A stretch of DNA of 64,000 nucleotides, from contig JAEZIN010000018.1 in NCBI GenBank assembly GCA_023436585.1, positions 1 through 64,000 on the forward strand. Reading direction: 5' to 3'. Under the pieces are notes generated by a model, which had not been told where the DNA came from, did not search any database, and saw only the letters and a program-made list of their open reading frames with translations. Positions within the stretch are counted from its first letter, which is position 1; every line of letters begins with the position of its first letter. Made by a program: the position numbers and the translations under genes. Of the stretch, positions 34,951-42,715 are shown piece by piece. The DNA comes from Bacillota bacterium. GTDB lineage: Bacteria; Bacillota; Clostridia; Christensenellales; Aristaeellaceae.

Positions 34951-35829
34951 TTACGGCGCCGGGGTAGGGGTAGCGGCGGCCAGTTCGGCAGCCTTATCCC
35001 ACAGTACGCTATAGCCGTCCACGACCGCCCAGTCCACGGCAACCAACTCCCACTTGGCAACAAGGGCATCCAGTTCGCCGGAGGCACGCATATCGGCGAT
35101 GAGCTGATCGATGGCACTCATCAGTTCCGTATTGCCCTTCTTGGCGGCCACGCCATAGGGCTGGCTGGCGAAGGAATCGGGCAGCAGGGTTACGGTGTCA
35201 TCCACATAGCCCATCAAAATCGCCTTGTCCACGGAGAAGCAGTCGATGCGCCCGCTGTCCAGCGCGGCCTTGATGTCGGGATAGCTGGGGAACTCCAGGA
35301 AGTTCATGGTATAGCCCTTTTCGGCACCGGCTGCTTCCAGTGCCGCCTTGGTGGTGGCGGACTGGGCCACGCCGATATTCTTGCCGTTCAAATCGGCAAA
35401 GCCTGTAATGCCGGAATCCTTTTTCACCAACAGGCCGATGGCGTCCACAAAATACGGCTTGGAGAACTCATACTGCAGGATGCGGTCGGGCTTGATGGTG
35501 AAGGTGGCGATAATGGCATCCAATTCGCCGGTGTCCAGCAGCGGGCCGCGGGTGGCGGCGGTAACGGCGGTGAAGGCTACCGCGTTTTCATCGCCCAGCA
35601 GTTTTTTCGCCAGTGCCTTGGCCAAATCGATTTCCAGGCCTTCAAACGCACCGCCCAGTTCCTGATAGCCGAACTTGGGCACGTCGGCCTTCACGCCGAC
35701 CAGCAGCTTGCCGCGGGTCAAGATCGCCTTGATGGCGGGATCTTCCGCGTTAAAGGCTGCTTCCGCCAAAACAGTGGTGGTCATCCACATAAGCGTAAGC
35801 GCAAGGAGTACCGCCAGAATCTTTTTCAT
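34951..35829 (-). CDS. Amino acid ABC transporter substrate-binding protein
   Basis: 292 aa, SBP_bac_3 family. Signal sequence MKKILAVLLALTLMWMTTTV with no lipobox cysteine visible. GKLLVGVKADVPKFGYQE opens lobe one; DAIIATFTIKPDRILQYEFS and ALDSGRIDCFSVDKAI are family motifs of glutamine/glutamate binders. A proline/threonine tail (AATPTPAP) ends it. Next to a D-glutamate/oxoproline operon, glutamate-type amino acids are a fair guess for the ligand. Confidence 0.9.
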   Translation of the reverse strand: MKKILAVLLALTLMWMTTTVLAEAAFNAEDPAIKAILTRGKLLVGVKADVPKFGYQELGGAFEGLEIDLAKALAKKLLGDENAVAFTAVTAATRGPLLDTGELDAIIATFTIKPDRILQYEFSKPYFVDAIGLLVKKDSGITGFADLNGKNIGVAQSATTKAALEAAGAEKGYTMNFLEFPSYPDIKAALDSGRIDCFSVDKAILMGYVDDTVTLLPDSFASQPYGVAAKKGNTELMSAIDQLIADMRASGELDALVAKWELVAVDWAVVDGYSVLWDKAAELAAATPTPAP

Positions 35830-35849
35830 CTAAGTCCCCTCCTCCTGAT

Positions 35850-36578
35850 TTAATGCAGTATCTTGCCCAGGAACGAGCTGGTCCGCTCGCTTGATGGGCG
35901 ATGAAACACCTGGTCCGGTGTGCCATCTTCCAGTATATTTCCTTCATCCAGGAACAGAACACGGTCAGCAATGTGCTCGGCAAAATTCATCTCGTGGGTC
36001 ACAAACAGCATGGTGATGTTCTGCTTTGCCACCCGCTCCATGATGTCCAGCACTTCCTTGATCATTTCCGGATCAAGCGCCGATGTGGGCTCGTCAAAGA
36101 GCAGGATTTCGGGATTCATGGTCAGCGCCCTGGCGATGGCCACCCGCTGCTGCTGCCCGCCGGACAATTGGCTGGGATAGGCATCCTTCTTTTCGATGAT
36201 ATTTACATCCCTCAAGTGCTGCAGCGCCCTCTCCATCACCAGCTTTTTGCCCTCGCCCTTTAGAGCCACGGGCGCCATCGTGAGGTTCTCCAGCACGGTC
36301 TTGTGCGGATACAGGTTGAAATTTTGAAAAACCATGCCGATGTCCTGGCGTGCTTTATAAAGCTGATGGCCCCGCAGATGGCCCATATCCTTGCCATTTA
36401 CAACGATACGGCCGTGGCTTGGCTTTTCAAACAGGTTGATGGTGCGCAGCAGCGTGCTTTTGCCGCTGCCGCTGGGCCCGATGATCACCGTTTTGGAGCC
36501 GTCGGGAATTTCGAGATTGATCCCCTTCAATACGTGCAAGGGACCAAACCGGACATGAACATCATCAAATAAAATCAT
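35850..36578 (-). CDS. Amino acid ABC transporter ATP-binding protein (GlnQ type)
   Basis: 242 aa. Walker A GPSGSGKST, Q loop VFQNFNLYPH, signature LSGGQQQRVAIARAL, Walker B ILLFDEPTSALD, H loop VTHEM. Energises the transporter encoded downstream. It is the first gene of the operon, transcribed from the promoter at 36677-36705. Confidence 0.94.
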   Translation of the reverse strand: MILFDDVHVRFGPLHVLKGINLEIPDGSKTVIIGPSGSGKSTLLRTINLFEKPSHGRIVVNGKDMGHLRGHQLYKARQDIGMVFQNFNLYPHKTVLENLTMAPVALKGEGKKLVMERALQHLRDVNIIEKKDAYPSQLSGGQQQRVAIARALTMNPEILLFDEPTSALDPEMIKEVLDIMERVAKQNITMLFVTHEMNFAEHIADRVLFLDEGNILEDGTPDQVFHRPSSERTSSFLGKILH

Positions 36579-36676
36579 ATAGCAGCCTCCTTAAGTAACA
36601 ATAAAGGCGTCTTGTGAAAATAATCTTCGGTCGGTATAGCGGTCAGCATACGTTTTTAGGTAATGGAATTGGTTTT

Positions 36677-36705
36677 ATTATATGGGATATAATGCAGGAT
36701 GTCAA
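36677..36705 (-). promoter_or_regulatory. Promoter of the amino acid transporter operon
   Basis: Minus-strand TTGACA, 17-base spacer, TATAAT, about 100 bases before the ATPase start. The remainder of the 36579-36868 gap is AT-rich with nothing else recognised. Confidence 0.8.
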
Positions 36706-36868
36706 TTTTCAACATGCAAAAATACAGGAGGAAAACATTCCAAAACATCAATTACGGCCAGTTGTATACAGGTTTTGAATAATCAATTTCTATAATTGTC
36801 ATTTTTCGTACAATATTTCAAAAACAGCATTTTGTTTGGTCTGATTGCGGTTATGTGTAACAGAAATG

Positions 36869-36899
36869 AAAAAATCCCCGGGAGCATACGCACCGGGGA
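36869..36899 (-). terminator. Terminator of the D-glutamate/oxoproline operon
   Basis: Minus-strand stem TCCCCGG/CCGGGGA followed by TTTTTTC. It lies 160 bases after pxpA; the intervening bases hold a small CCCCTCCAGGGG hairpin and no gene. Confidence 0.75.
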
Positions 36900-37061
36900 G
36901 AGAAAATCGGCAGATAAGCGGAAAGTGGGACGAATCGATATTTTGAGGCCGAACAGCTCATCCGGCGCTGTGCGCCACCTTCCCCTCCAGGGGAACGCTC
37001 AATATGCGCGCTACGCATGCACAGGTTGTACCCCTTGGGGTGATGCAAGTGTATTGGGCGT

Positions 37062-37832
37062 CTATTCCGCCATTTCTTTTAGGGGCATCAGCCGCACGCC
37101 GGAGGATGTAAGGGCTTCACGTATCCTCTTAGCAAAAGCCAGCGCGTGCTCCCCATCACCATGGATGCAGACAGAGTCCGCCTGAACGGGGACATCGCGG
37201 CCGGTCACGGCCGTTACTTTGCCTTCCGTCACCATGCGCACTACCCGGGCGATGGCTTCCTCCTCATCGGTGATCATGGCGCCGGGCTTCAGGCGTGATA
37301 CAAGGGAGCCATCCTCCTCGTAACCCCTGTCGGCAAACACCTCCTGGGCTACGGAAAGGCCCATCTCCTGAGCTGTACGAACCATTTCACTGCCCGCCAG
37401 CGCCAGCAGCACAAGACTCCTGTCATACTCCTTTATGGCCTGGCAGATGGCCCGGGAAAGGGCCGCATCCTTTGCGGCCATATTGTATAGCGCGCCGTGG
37501 GGCTTTACATGGTTCAGCTTCATATCCGCGGCGCGGCAAAAAGCATCCAGGGCGCCTATTTGATACAGCATATAAGCCTTGGCTTCCGCAGGCGTCAGGC
37601 ACATTTCCCGGCGGCCGAATCCCATCAAATCAGGAAAGCCGGGATGCGCGCCAATGGACACGCCATGCGTTTTGCACAGCGCCACGGTCTTTTCCATCAC
37701 AACGGGATCGGAGGCGTGATAGCCGCAGGCTACGTTGGCGGAGGTGATAAAGGGGATCACCTTGTCGTCCATACCCATGACATACGCCCCGAAGCTTTCC
37801 CCCAAATCGCAGTTCAAATCGACCCTGTACAT
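37062..37832 (-). CDS. pxpA: 5-oxoprolinase subunit PxpA (LamB/YcsF family)
   Basis: 256 aa, full length. DLNCDLGESFG, ANVACGYHASDP and GAHPGFPD are the family signatures with metal-binding His/Asp. With PxpB and PxpC it cleaves 5-oxoproline to glutamate using ATP. AGGAGG precedes the ATG. It is last in the operon, separated from pxpBC by a D-glutamate cyclase-family gene. Confidence 0.95.
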   Translation of the reverse strand: MYRVDLNCDLGESFGAYVMGMDDKVIPFITSANVACGYHASDPVVMEKTVALCKTHGVSIGAHPGFPDLMGFGRREMCLTPAEAKAYMLYQIGALDAFCRAADMKLNHVKPHGALYNMAAKDAALSRAICQAIKEYDRSLVLLALAGSEMVRTAQEMGLSVAQEVFADRGYEEDGSLVSRLKPGAMITDEEEAIARVVRMVTEGKVTAVTGRDVPVQADSVCIHGDGEHALAFAKRIREALTSSGVRLMPLKEMAE

Positions 37833-37844
37833 ACGTTCCGCCTC

Positions 37845-38633
37845 CTAATCCTTCAAATGCGCGTTCCTGATGTCGGTGATGAACATGTGCCCCGGCGCGT
37901 GGGTGATGGCGAATTCCGGCTTCACCCGCATCACCACCGCCTGGGGGGTAACACCGCAGGGCCAGAATACGGGCACTTCATCGGGGTGGATGGTCACGCT
38001 GTCGCCGTAATCGGGCTTATTGATGTTCTGAATGCCGATGGCGGCGGGATCGCCGATGTGGACGGGCGCGCCGTGCACCCTGGGCATCGCCGCGGTTACC
38101 GTCACCGCCCGGACCACCAGATCCCTGGGCACAGGCCTCATACTCACCACCATGTTCCCATGGAAAACGCCGGCGGGCACAAGGGGGATGGATGTATTGT
38201 ACATGGGCACATTGCGGCATTCCTCGATGTGGCGCACAGGAACGCCGGCCTCCAGCAGCGCATCCTCAAAGGAGAAACTGCACCCGATGAGAAAGCTTAC
38301 CAGGTCCTCCCGCCAATATTGATCCGCCTTGAAGTATTCCCCTGTCATCACGCCATTTTTGTACACGCGGTATTTGGGGATATCCAGAGCGATATCCGCA
38401 TCCGGCGCAAGATAAGGCAGTGCGCGGCTGCCCGCATCGCTGACCTCCAGCACAGGGCAGGCCTTGGGGTTGCGCTGGGTAAACAGCAAAAAATCATACG
38501 AGAGTGCTTTGGGCAGGGACACCAGGTTCGCCTGGGCATAACCCAAACACATGCCGGAGGTGGGACCTGTAATCTTTCCCTCCCTGATCAAACGGCGTAC
38601 TTCCCTTGGTGACAAGCGGCTGTAATCCATCAT
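37845..38633 (-). CDS. D-glutamate cyclase family protein (DUF1445, 'putative hydro-lyase')
   Basis: 262 aa from the ATG at 38633, seven bases after the pxpC stop. Motifs: LSPREVRRLIREGKITGPTSG at the start, YFKADQYWREDLVSFLIGCS, EECRNVPMYNTS and GDSVTIHPDEVPVFWPCGVT. This family is the N-terminal half of mammalian D-glutamate cyclase DGLUCY. A second protein in the same operon (40506-41594) corresponds to the C-terminal half. It probably helps convert D-glutamate to 5-oxoproline, but the family also carries a loose 'hydro-lyase' label. Confidence 0.85.
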   Translation of the reverse strand: MMDYSRLSPREVRRLIREGKITGPTSGMCLGYAQANLVSLPKALSYDFLLFTQRNPKACPVLEVSDAGSRALPYLAPDADIALDIPKYRVYKNGVMTGEYFKADQYWREDLVSFLIGCSFSFEDALLEAGVPVRHIEECRNVPMYNTSIPLVPAGVFHGNMVVSMRPVPRDLVVRAVTVTAAMPRVHGAPVHIGDPAAIGIQNINKPDYGDSVTIHPDEVPVFWPCGVTPQAVVMRVKPEFAITHAPGHMFITDIRNAHLKD

Positions 38634-38640
38634 TATTCCC

Positions 38641-39591
38641 CTATCTTCCATCCAGCATCTTGCGCCAGGCAATGTACTGCTTTTCCTGCTTTTTGTAAAG
38701 CCTTTGGGCTGCGGCAACGGAGATTGCCTCGAACCTGACCTTGTCCCCCATTTTGCACTGGGCAATCACGGGGATGTCCACGGAAATCACCGTGGCGATC
38801 TTTGCGTATCCCCCAACGGTCTGCCTGTCACACAGGAGCACAATGGGCTTGCCGCTGGCCGGAACCTGCACACTGCCCAGGGCGATGGCGTCGGAAATGA
38901 TATCCGCACCGTTTGTGAAGGAAAGTGCCTTCCCTTCCAGCCTGTAGCCCATGCGGTCGGATTCATTGGTGACCGCGTACTCTTCCTTCAGGAATGTTTC
39001 AACGGCCTCTTTGGGGAAGGACGTATCCGCCTGGGGCCCCAATACCACCCGGAGCGTCTGTATGCCCTGCTGCCTTTGCGGGGCCGGCAGCGTGCGTTTT
39101 ACAAGGCTGGGTGCATCCTTGCGGGGCTTGATAAAAGGGATTTCATCCCCCAGTTTCAGCGCCCGGCCTTCAAAACCGCCCAAACCATACTTGATCTGGG
39201 TGGATTTGCTGCCCATGACGGACGGCACGTTCAGCCCGCCCATAAATGAAACATAGGTGCGGCAGCCATCCTTCACAGCGCCTATGGCCAGCGTATCCCC
39301 CGCGTGCATTTGAATGGCTGTATACATGGGCACGGGTTCGCCGTTCCGGGTGGGCTCGCACAGCCCGCCTGTGATGGCAATGACATTGTCGTGGGTAAAT
39401 TCCATTTCAGCGCCCAGGAGCGTCATTTCCAGCACCGCTTCCCCCGGCTCATTGCCCGCCAGCAGGTTGGCCATGGTCATGGCACGTTTGTCCAGCGCGC
39501 CGCCGGTGGCAAAACCGTATTGCTGGTAACCCAGGCGGCCCGCATCCTGAATGGTAGTTAAAAGGCCCGGCGACAGGAAGATGATGCTCAT
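38641..39591 (-). CDS. pxpC: 5-oxoprolinase subunit PxpC (biotin-dependent carboxyltransferase-like)
   Basis: 316 aa from ATG 39591, which has AGGAGGG six bases upstream and overlaps the pxpB stop by four bases. LTTIQDAGRLGYQQYGFATGG and ITGGLCEPTRNG are typical of KipA/PxpC. It partners PxpB. Together with PxpA they form the prokaryotic ATP-dependent 5-oxoprolinase. Confidence 0.93.
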   Translation of the reverse strand: MSIIFLSPGLLTTIQDAGRLGYQQYGFATGGALDKRAMTMANLLAGNEPGEAVLEMTLLGAEMEFTHDNVIAITGGLCEPTRNGEPVPMYTAIQMHAGDTLAIGAVKDGCRTYVSFMGGLNVPSVMGSKSTQIKYGLGGFEGRALKLGDEIPFIKPRKDAPSLVKRTLPAPQRQQGIQTLRVVLGPQADTSFPKEAVETFLKEEYAVTNESDRMGYRLEGKALSFTNGADIISDAIALGSVQVPASGKPIVLLCDRQTVGGYAKIATVISVDIPVIAQCKMGDKVRFEAISVAAAQRLYKKQEKQYIAWRKMLDGR

Positions 39592-40319
39592 AGCCATCCC
39601 TCCTGCTGCAGGCGGTATTTGTATGTCCCGGCCTCCACCCTGGCGGAAATTTCCCGGAACCGTTCCTCGCCGACTGGCACGAACTTCAAAAAATCCCCCG
39701 CTTCAAAGAGGATTGGCAAATCGCGTTTGGGGTCATATGGCTTCAGCGGCGTCCGGCCGATCAGCTGCCAGCCGCCGGGGGATGCGATAGGATAGATTCC
39801 CGTCTGTTCGCCGCCAATGCCCACCGACCCAGGTGGAATGCGCGTACGCGGCGTTTTCAGCCGCGGGGTATGAATGCGCTTATCCAGGCCGCCAAGATAC
39901 GTAAAGCCGGGTAGAAAGCCAAGCATATACACGCGGTATTCCGTGCCGCTGTGAAGCCGAATCACTTCCTCCGGTGCCATGCCGGCGTTTTGAGCCACAA
40001 AAGGAAGGTCCTCTCCATACGCACCGCCGTAGCACACAGGAATTTCCCACACGCGCCGGCCGGCTTGAGCGGCCTGCCCCGCCGAGCGTATCAGCCGGCG
40101 GAGCAAACCCATCAGGCGTCGGCAGGAGATTTTCATGGGATCATAACAAACAAGAAGGGAACGGTAGGTGGGCACCCACTCTAAAATGCCGGGAATGGCA
40201 GCGTTTTTCAGCGCCATGGCCAGCGACCGCACCCTGCTGTTGATCTCCTCGCTGATTTCCTGGCCAAATTCCACCGTCAGCGCACAGTCCCCCACGGGCA
40301 GAAACACACATCCGTCCAT
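39588..40319 (-). CDS. pxpB: 5-oxoprolinase subunit PxpB (KipI family)
   Basis: 243 aa. PVGDCALTVEFGQEISEEIN at the start and GFLPGFTYLGGLD with PRTRIPPGSVGIGG are KipI/PxpB signatures. GGGAGG lies before the ATG. In Bacillus a paralogue inhibits sporulation kinase KinA, but in a pxpBCA context the enzyme role is more likely. Confidence 0.93.
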   Translation of the reverse strand: MDGCVFLPVGDCALTVEFGQEISEEINSRVRSLAMALKNAAIPGILEWVPTYRSLLVCYDPMKISCRRLMGLLRRLIRSAGQAAQAGRRVWEIPVCYGGAYGEDLPFVAQNAGMAPEEVIRLHSGTEYRVYMLGFLPGFTYLGGLDKRIHTPRLKTPRTRIPPGSVGIGGEQTGIYPIASPGGWQLIGRTPLKPYDPKRDLPILFEAGDFLKFVPVGEERFREISARVEAGTYKYRLQQEGWL

Positions 40320-40392
40320 GGCTTTCCTCCCTTCAGGTTGTTGACGGTCATTATCTCAAGGGACAAGAATGACAACCCTTTTACATCCTTCC

Positions 40393-40462
40393 GCCGCCCG
40401 CGGGCGGCACCTCCCTCCACGAGGGAGGCTAAGGCTGCCGGCTAAGGAGGCCGGGAAGGGTC
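40393..40462. repeat. Palindromic dispersed element in the pxp operon
   Basis: A perfect GCCGCCCGCGGGCGGC (40393-40408) is followed by CCTCCCTC-CAC-GAGGGAGG (40410-40428) and GCCGGC. It sits in the 186-base gap between the DUF4392 gene and pxpB, within one operon. Confidence 0.6.
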
Positions 40463-40505
40463 TGGTGCAGCAGAAGGCAATATTTTATGACAGTTGCCTA
40501 TGGAA

Positions 40506-41594
40506 TCACAGCTCGGCAGCGTCATTTTCCTTTTGGTAAAACCCTTTATCCAGCACCTTGTCAAACCAGGTCTTGCAGGTTTGCTCCAGCTTTATGGGGT
40601 ATGTGATGCATTCGCGCATCAGCTCCACCATCAGCACCTGCATCTTCAGTTCGAAGCCGTCAATGGCGGGAATCAGCCAGCCGTTCATATCCACCATGCC
40701 GTTGCGGGTGGCAGCCAGCAGCATTTCCCGCTCCATGTCCCCGTCGTGCAAGACGTTCATGTCCTTCAAAAGGTAAGCGAGCGCGGCCATCAGGCCGTAG
40801 CAGCCCCAGTCGGATACCGTTGCGGTAATCAAATGATGGGCTTTGGAGCGTACGCAGATGCCGCCGCCGCAGCCGCAGGCACAGCCATTCGGCTCCGCGT
40901 AGGGGATATACTTTTGGATATGCTCCGATATGGACCCCAGGCCCATTTCGTTGCCCAGATCGCCTATGGCGACGGTGAGGATGTCCCGCGCATACATCAT
41001 TTCGAACAGGATATCGGACTTGTCTTCCAGCGCCGTTACATTCCTGCCGATGGCGTTGTGGTAAACGCCCAACTCGTTGGCGCCGGGATGCTCGATACTG
41101 ATACCGGCCACAGGATGATATTTGTCCAGCAGTTCTTGTGCCTGGCCTTGCGCCGCCTGAATATCCTTGGTGAAGGGAATCAAGGCCACCGCGGCGGGAT
41201 ATTTGGCTGCTTCCTCCATGGTGTCATAGGCGTGCAGCCCAGCCACCGGCGCCATGTTTCTGGCGGCCGCGATACAATCCTCGGGGCAAATAAGCGCGGG
41301 TACCGCCTGAAAGCCCTTGGCCAGGGCGCGGGCCAGCAGAATGGCGCTGACGATGCCGTCCGTCTCCGGCTTCTGATGGGTGGGAAGCACAAAGCCCGTA
41401 AAGATATAAACCAGGCTGCCAGGCTGCAAAACTTTTTTCAAATGAATCGCCGCGTTCATGGTCAGGGGAATTTTGCATTTTTCCCGCGCGCCTTTATAAA
41501 GGATGCGGCACACTCCGTATCCGCGGGGGTCCAGGTTCATCAGGTCGTCCAGGTTCTGTCCAATGTTCAGGCGGGTCAACTGCTGCTGGTTCAT
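40506..41594 (-). CDS. D-glutamate cyclase-like protein (DUF4392)
   Basis: 362 aa from ATG 41594 with GAGG eight bases upstream. GYGVCRILYKGAREKCKIP and FTGFVLPTHQKPETDGI at the start, SIEHPGANELGVYHN in the middle and a cysteine cluster NGCACGCGGG are characteristic of the C-terminal domain of mammalian D-glutamate cyclase. The enzyme turns D-glutamate into 5-oxo-proline and water. It lies 28 bases after the D-amino acid aminotransferase and before pxpB, which fits a route from D-amino acids to glutamate. Confidence 0.87.
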   Translation of the reverse strand: MNQQQLTRLNIGQNLDDLMNLDPRGYGVCRILYKGAREKCKIPLTMNAAIHLKKVLQPGSLVYIFTGFVLPTHQKPETDGIVSAILLARALAKGFQAVPALICPEDCIAAARNMAPVAGLHAYDTMEEAAKYPAAVALIPFTKDIQAAQGQAQELLDKYHPVAGISIEHPGANELGVYHNAIGRNVTALEDKSDILFEMMYARDILTVAIGDLGNEMGLGSISEHIQKYIPYAEPNGCACGCGGGICVRSKAHHLITATVSDWGCYGLMAALAYLLKDMNVLHDGDMEREMLLAATRNGMVDMNGWLIPAIDGFELKMQVLMVELMRECITYPIKLEQTCKTWFDKVLDKGFYQKENDAAEL

Positions 41595-41622
41595 GATGCA
41601 GACCTCAATGATTGCATTAGGA

Positions 41623-42483
41623 TCATACGGGGGTCGCCACAGCGCTGGTGACAAAGCGCAGGCGGGCCATGGAAGCATCCTGCAGCGTCTTTAAAAGCTC
41701 CGGCGCACGGCCGCCTACGGGCTTGCCGTCGATTTGGCTTACCGGGCAGCACAAGGCGCCGGCACTGGTGTAGATCACTTCGTCGGCATCCATCATCTCA
41801 TCCAGGGTGAAGGCTTCCTCCTTCACGGGTATCCCATGCTCCTTGGCCAGGCCAATAAGAACCATCCTGGTGATGCCGGGCAGGATCAGGTTGCTGAGCG
41901 GCGCTGTGCGGAACACGCCGTTTTTCAGGATGTGAATGTTGCTGTGGGCACACTCGGTAACAAGGCCGTCACGGTGGAAAACCGCCTCGTCGCAGCCGGC
42001 CTCCAAGGCGCGCTGGGAGGCGATGACGTTGGGCAGCAGGTTCAGCGTCTTGATATTGCAATGGAAATAGCGCGTATCAGGCACGGTGATGAGCTTATAC
42101 GTTTGATAGACATTCTTCATGGGATTGGGGCGGATGGTCACCCACAGATTGGGCCCTGTGGCCGCACCGGTGAACGCGTGGTTACGGATGCCGGTGCCGC
42201 GGGTTACCTGCCAGTACACCATGCTTTCCTTGCTGTCCACCTTTTTAACGAGGTCGCGGAGCAGGTCGGCCATTTCCTCCTTGCTCATCACAAGGGGAAT
42301 TTCAATCAGAGCAGCGCTGTTGTAAAAGCGGTCGATATGCTCTTTCAAATCATAAATAATGTGGTTCACGGCATATGTGGCATCGTACACGCCGTCACCA
42401 AAGTAGCTTACCCTGTCATTCATGGGTACCATCATGTCCTGCATCAGGCCGATTTTACCATTGTAATAGCCCAGGTTCTCCAT
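41623..42483 (-). CDS. dat: D-amino acid aminotransferase (class IV PLP enzyme)
   Basis: 286 aa. YYNGKIGLMQDMMVPMNDRV, GVYDATYAV, QVTRGTGIRNHAF, the PLP-lysine segment NIKTLNLLPN and ECAHSNIHILKNG are those of bacterial D-amino acid transaminase/ilvE-like fold IV enzymes. The R-x-H near residue 110 favours D-alanine transaminase over branched-chain enzymes. It interconverts D-alanine and D-glutamate. First gene of the operon; the next gene acts on D-glutamate. Confidence 0.85.
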   Translation of the reverse strand: MENLGYYNGKIGLMQDMMVPMNDRVSYFGDGVYDATYAVNHIIYDLKEHIDRFYNSAALIEIPLVMSKEEMADLLRDLVKKVDSKESMVYWQVTRGTGIRNHAFTGAATGPNLWVTIRPNPMKNVYQTYKLITVPDTRYFHCNIKTLNLLPNVIASQRALEAGCDEAVFHRDGLVTECAHSNIHILKNGVFRTAPLSNLILPGITRMVLIGLAKEHGIPVKEEAFTLDEMMDADEVIYTSAGALCCPVSQIDGKPVGGRAPELLKTLQDASMARLRFVTSAVATPV

Positions 42484-42715
42484 GATTACGCCTCCATCTA
42501 TGATGGGAAGGAAAGTATGCTACAAATAGCATTTCCTTCCGGTTTTTGTTTCCATAGTATCATACAGCGATAGGACGGTTTTGTAAATCAATTTTGCATA
42601 TAATATCGGATAAATGCACTACCCATTGTGTTAATCCATTCATTCTGGCATAATGAAACCATAATAATGCATTTTGGGCGGGTATGCCCCATGCGCATCA
42701 GGGAGGCTGCAGCTC

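Noticed and set aside
36796..37185. 129-codon plus-strand frame
   Set aside because: It runs through a terminator hairpin and into the antisense of pxpA.
40494..41651. 385-codon plus-strand frame opposite the DUF4392 gene
   Set aside because: Antisense shadow with no start signal; the minus-strand protein has recognisable D-glutamate cyclase motifs.
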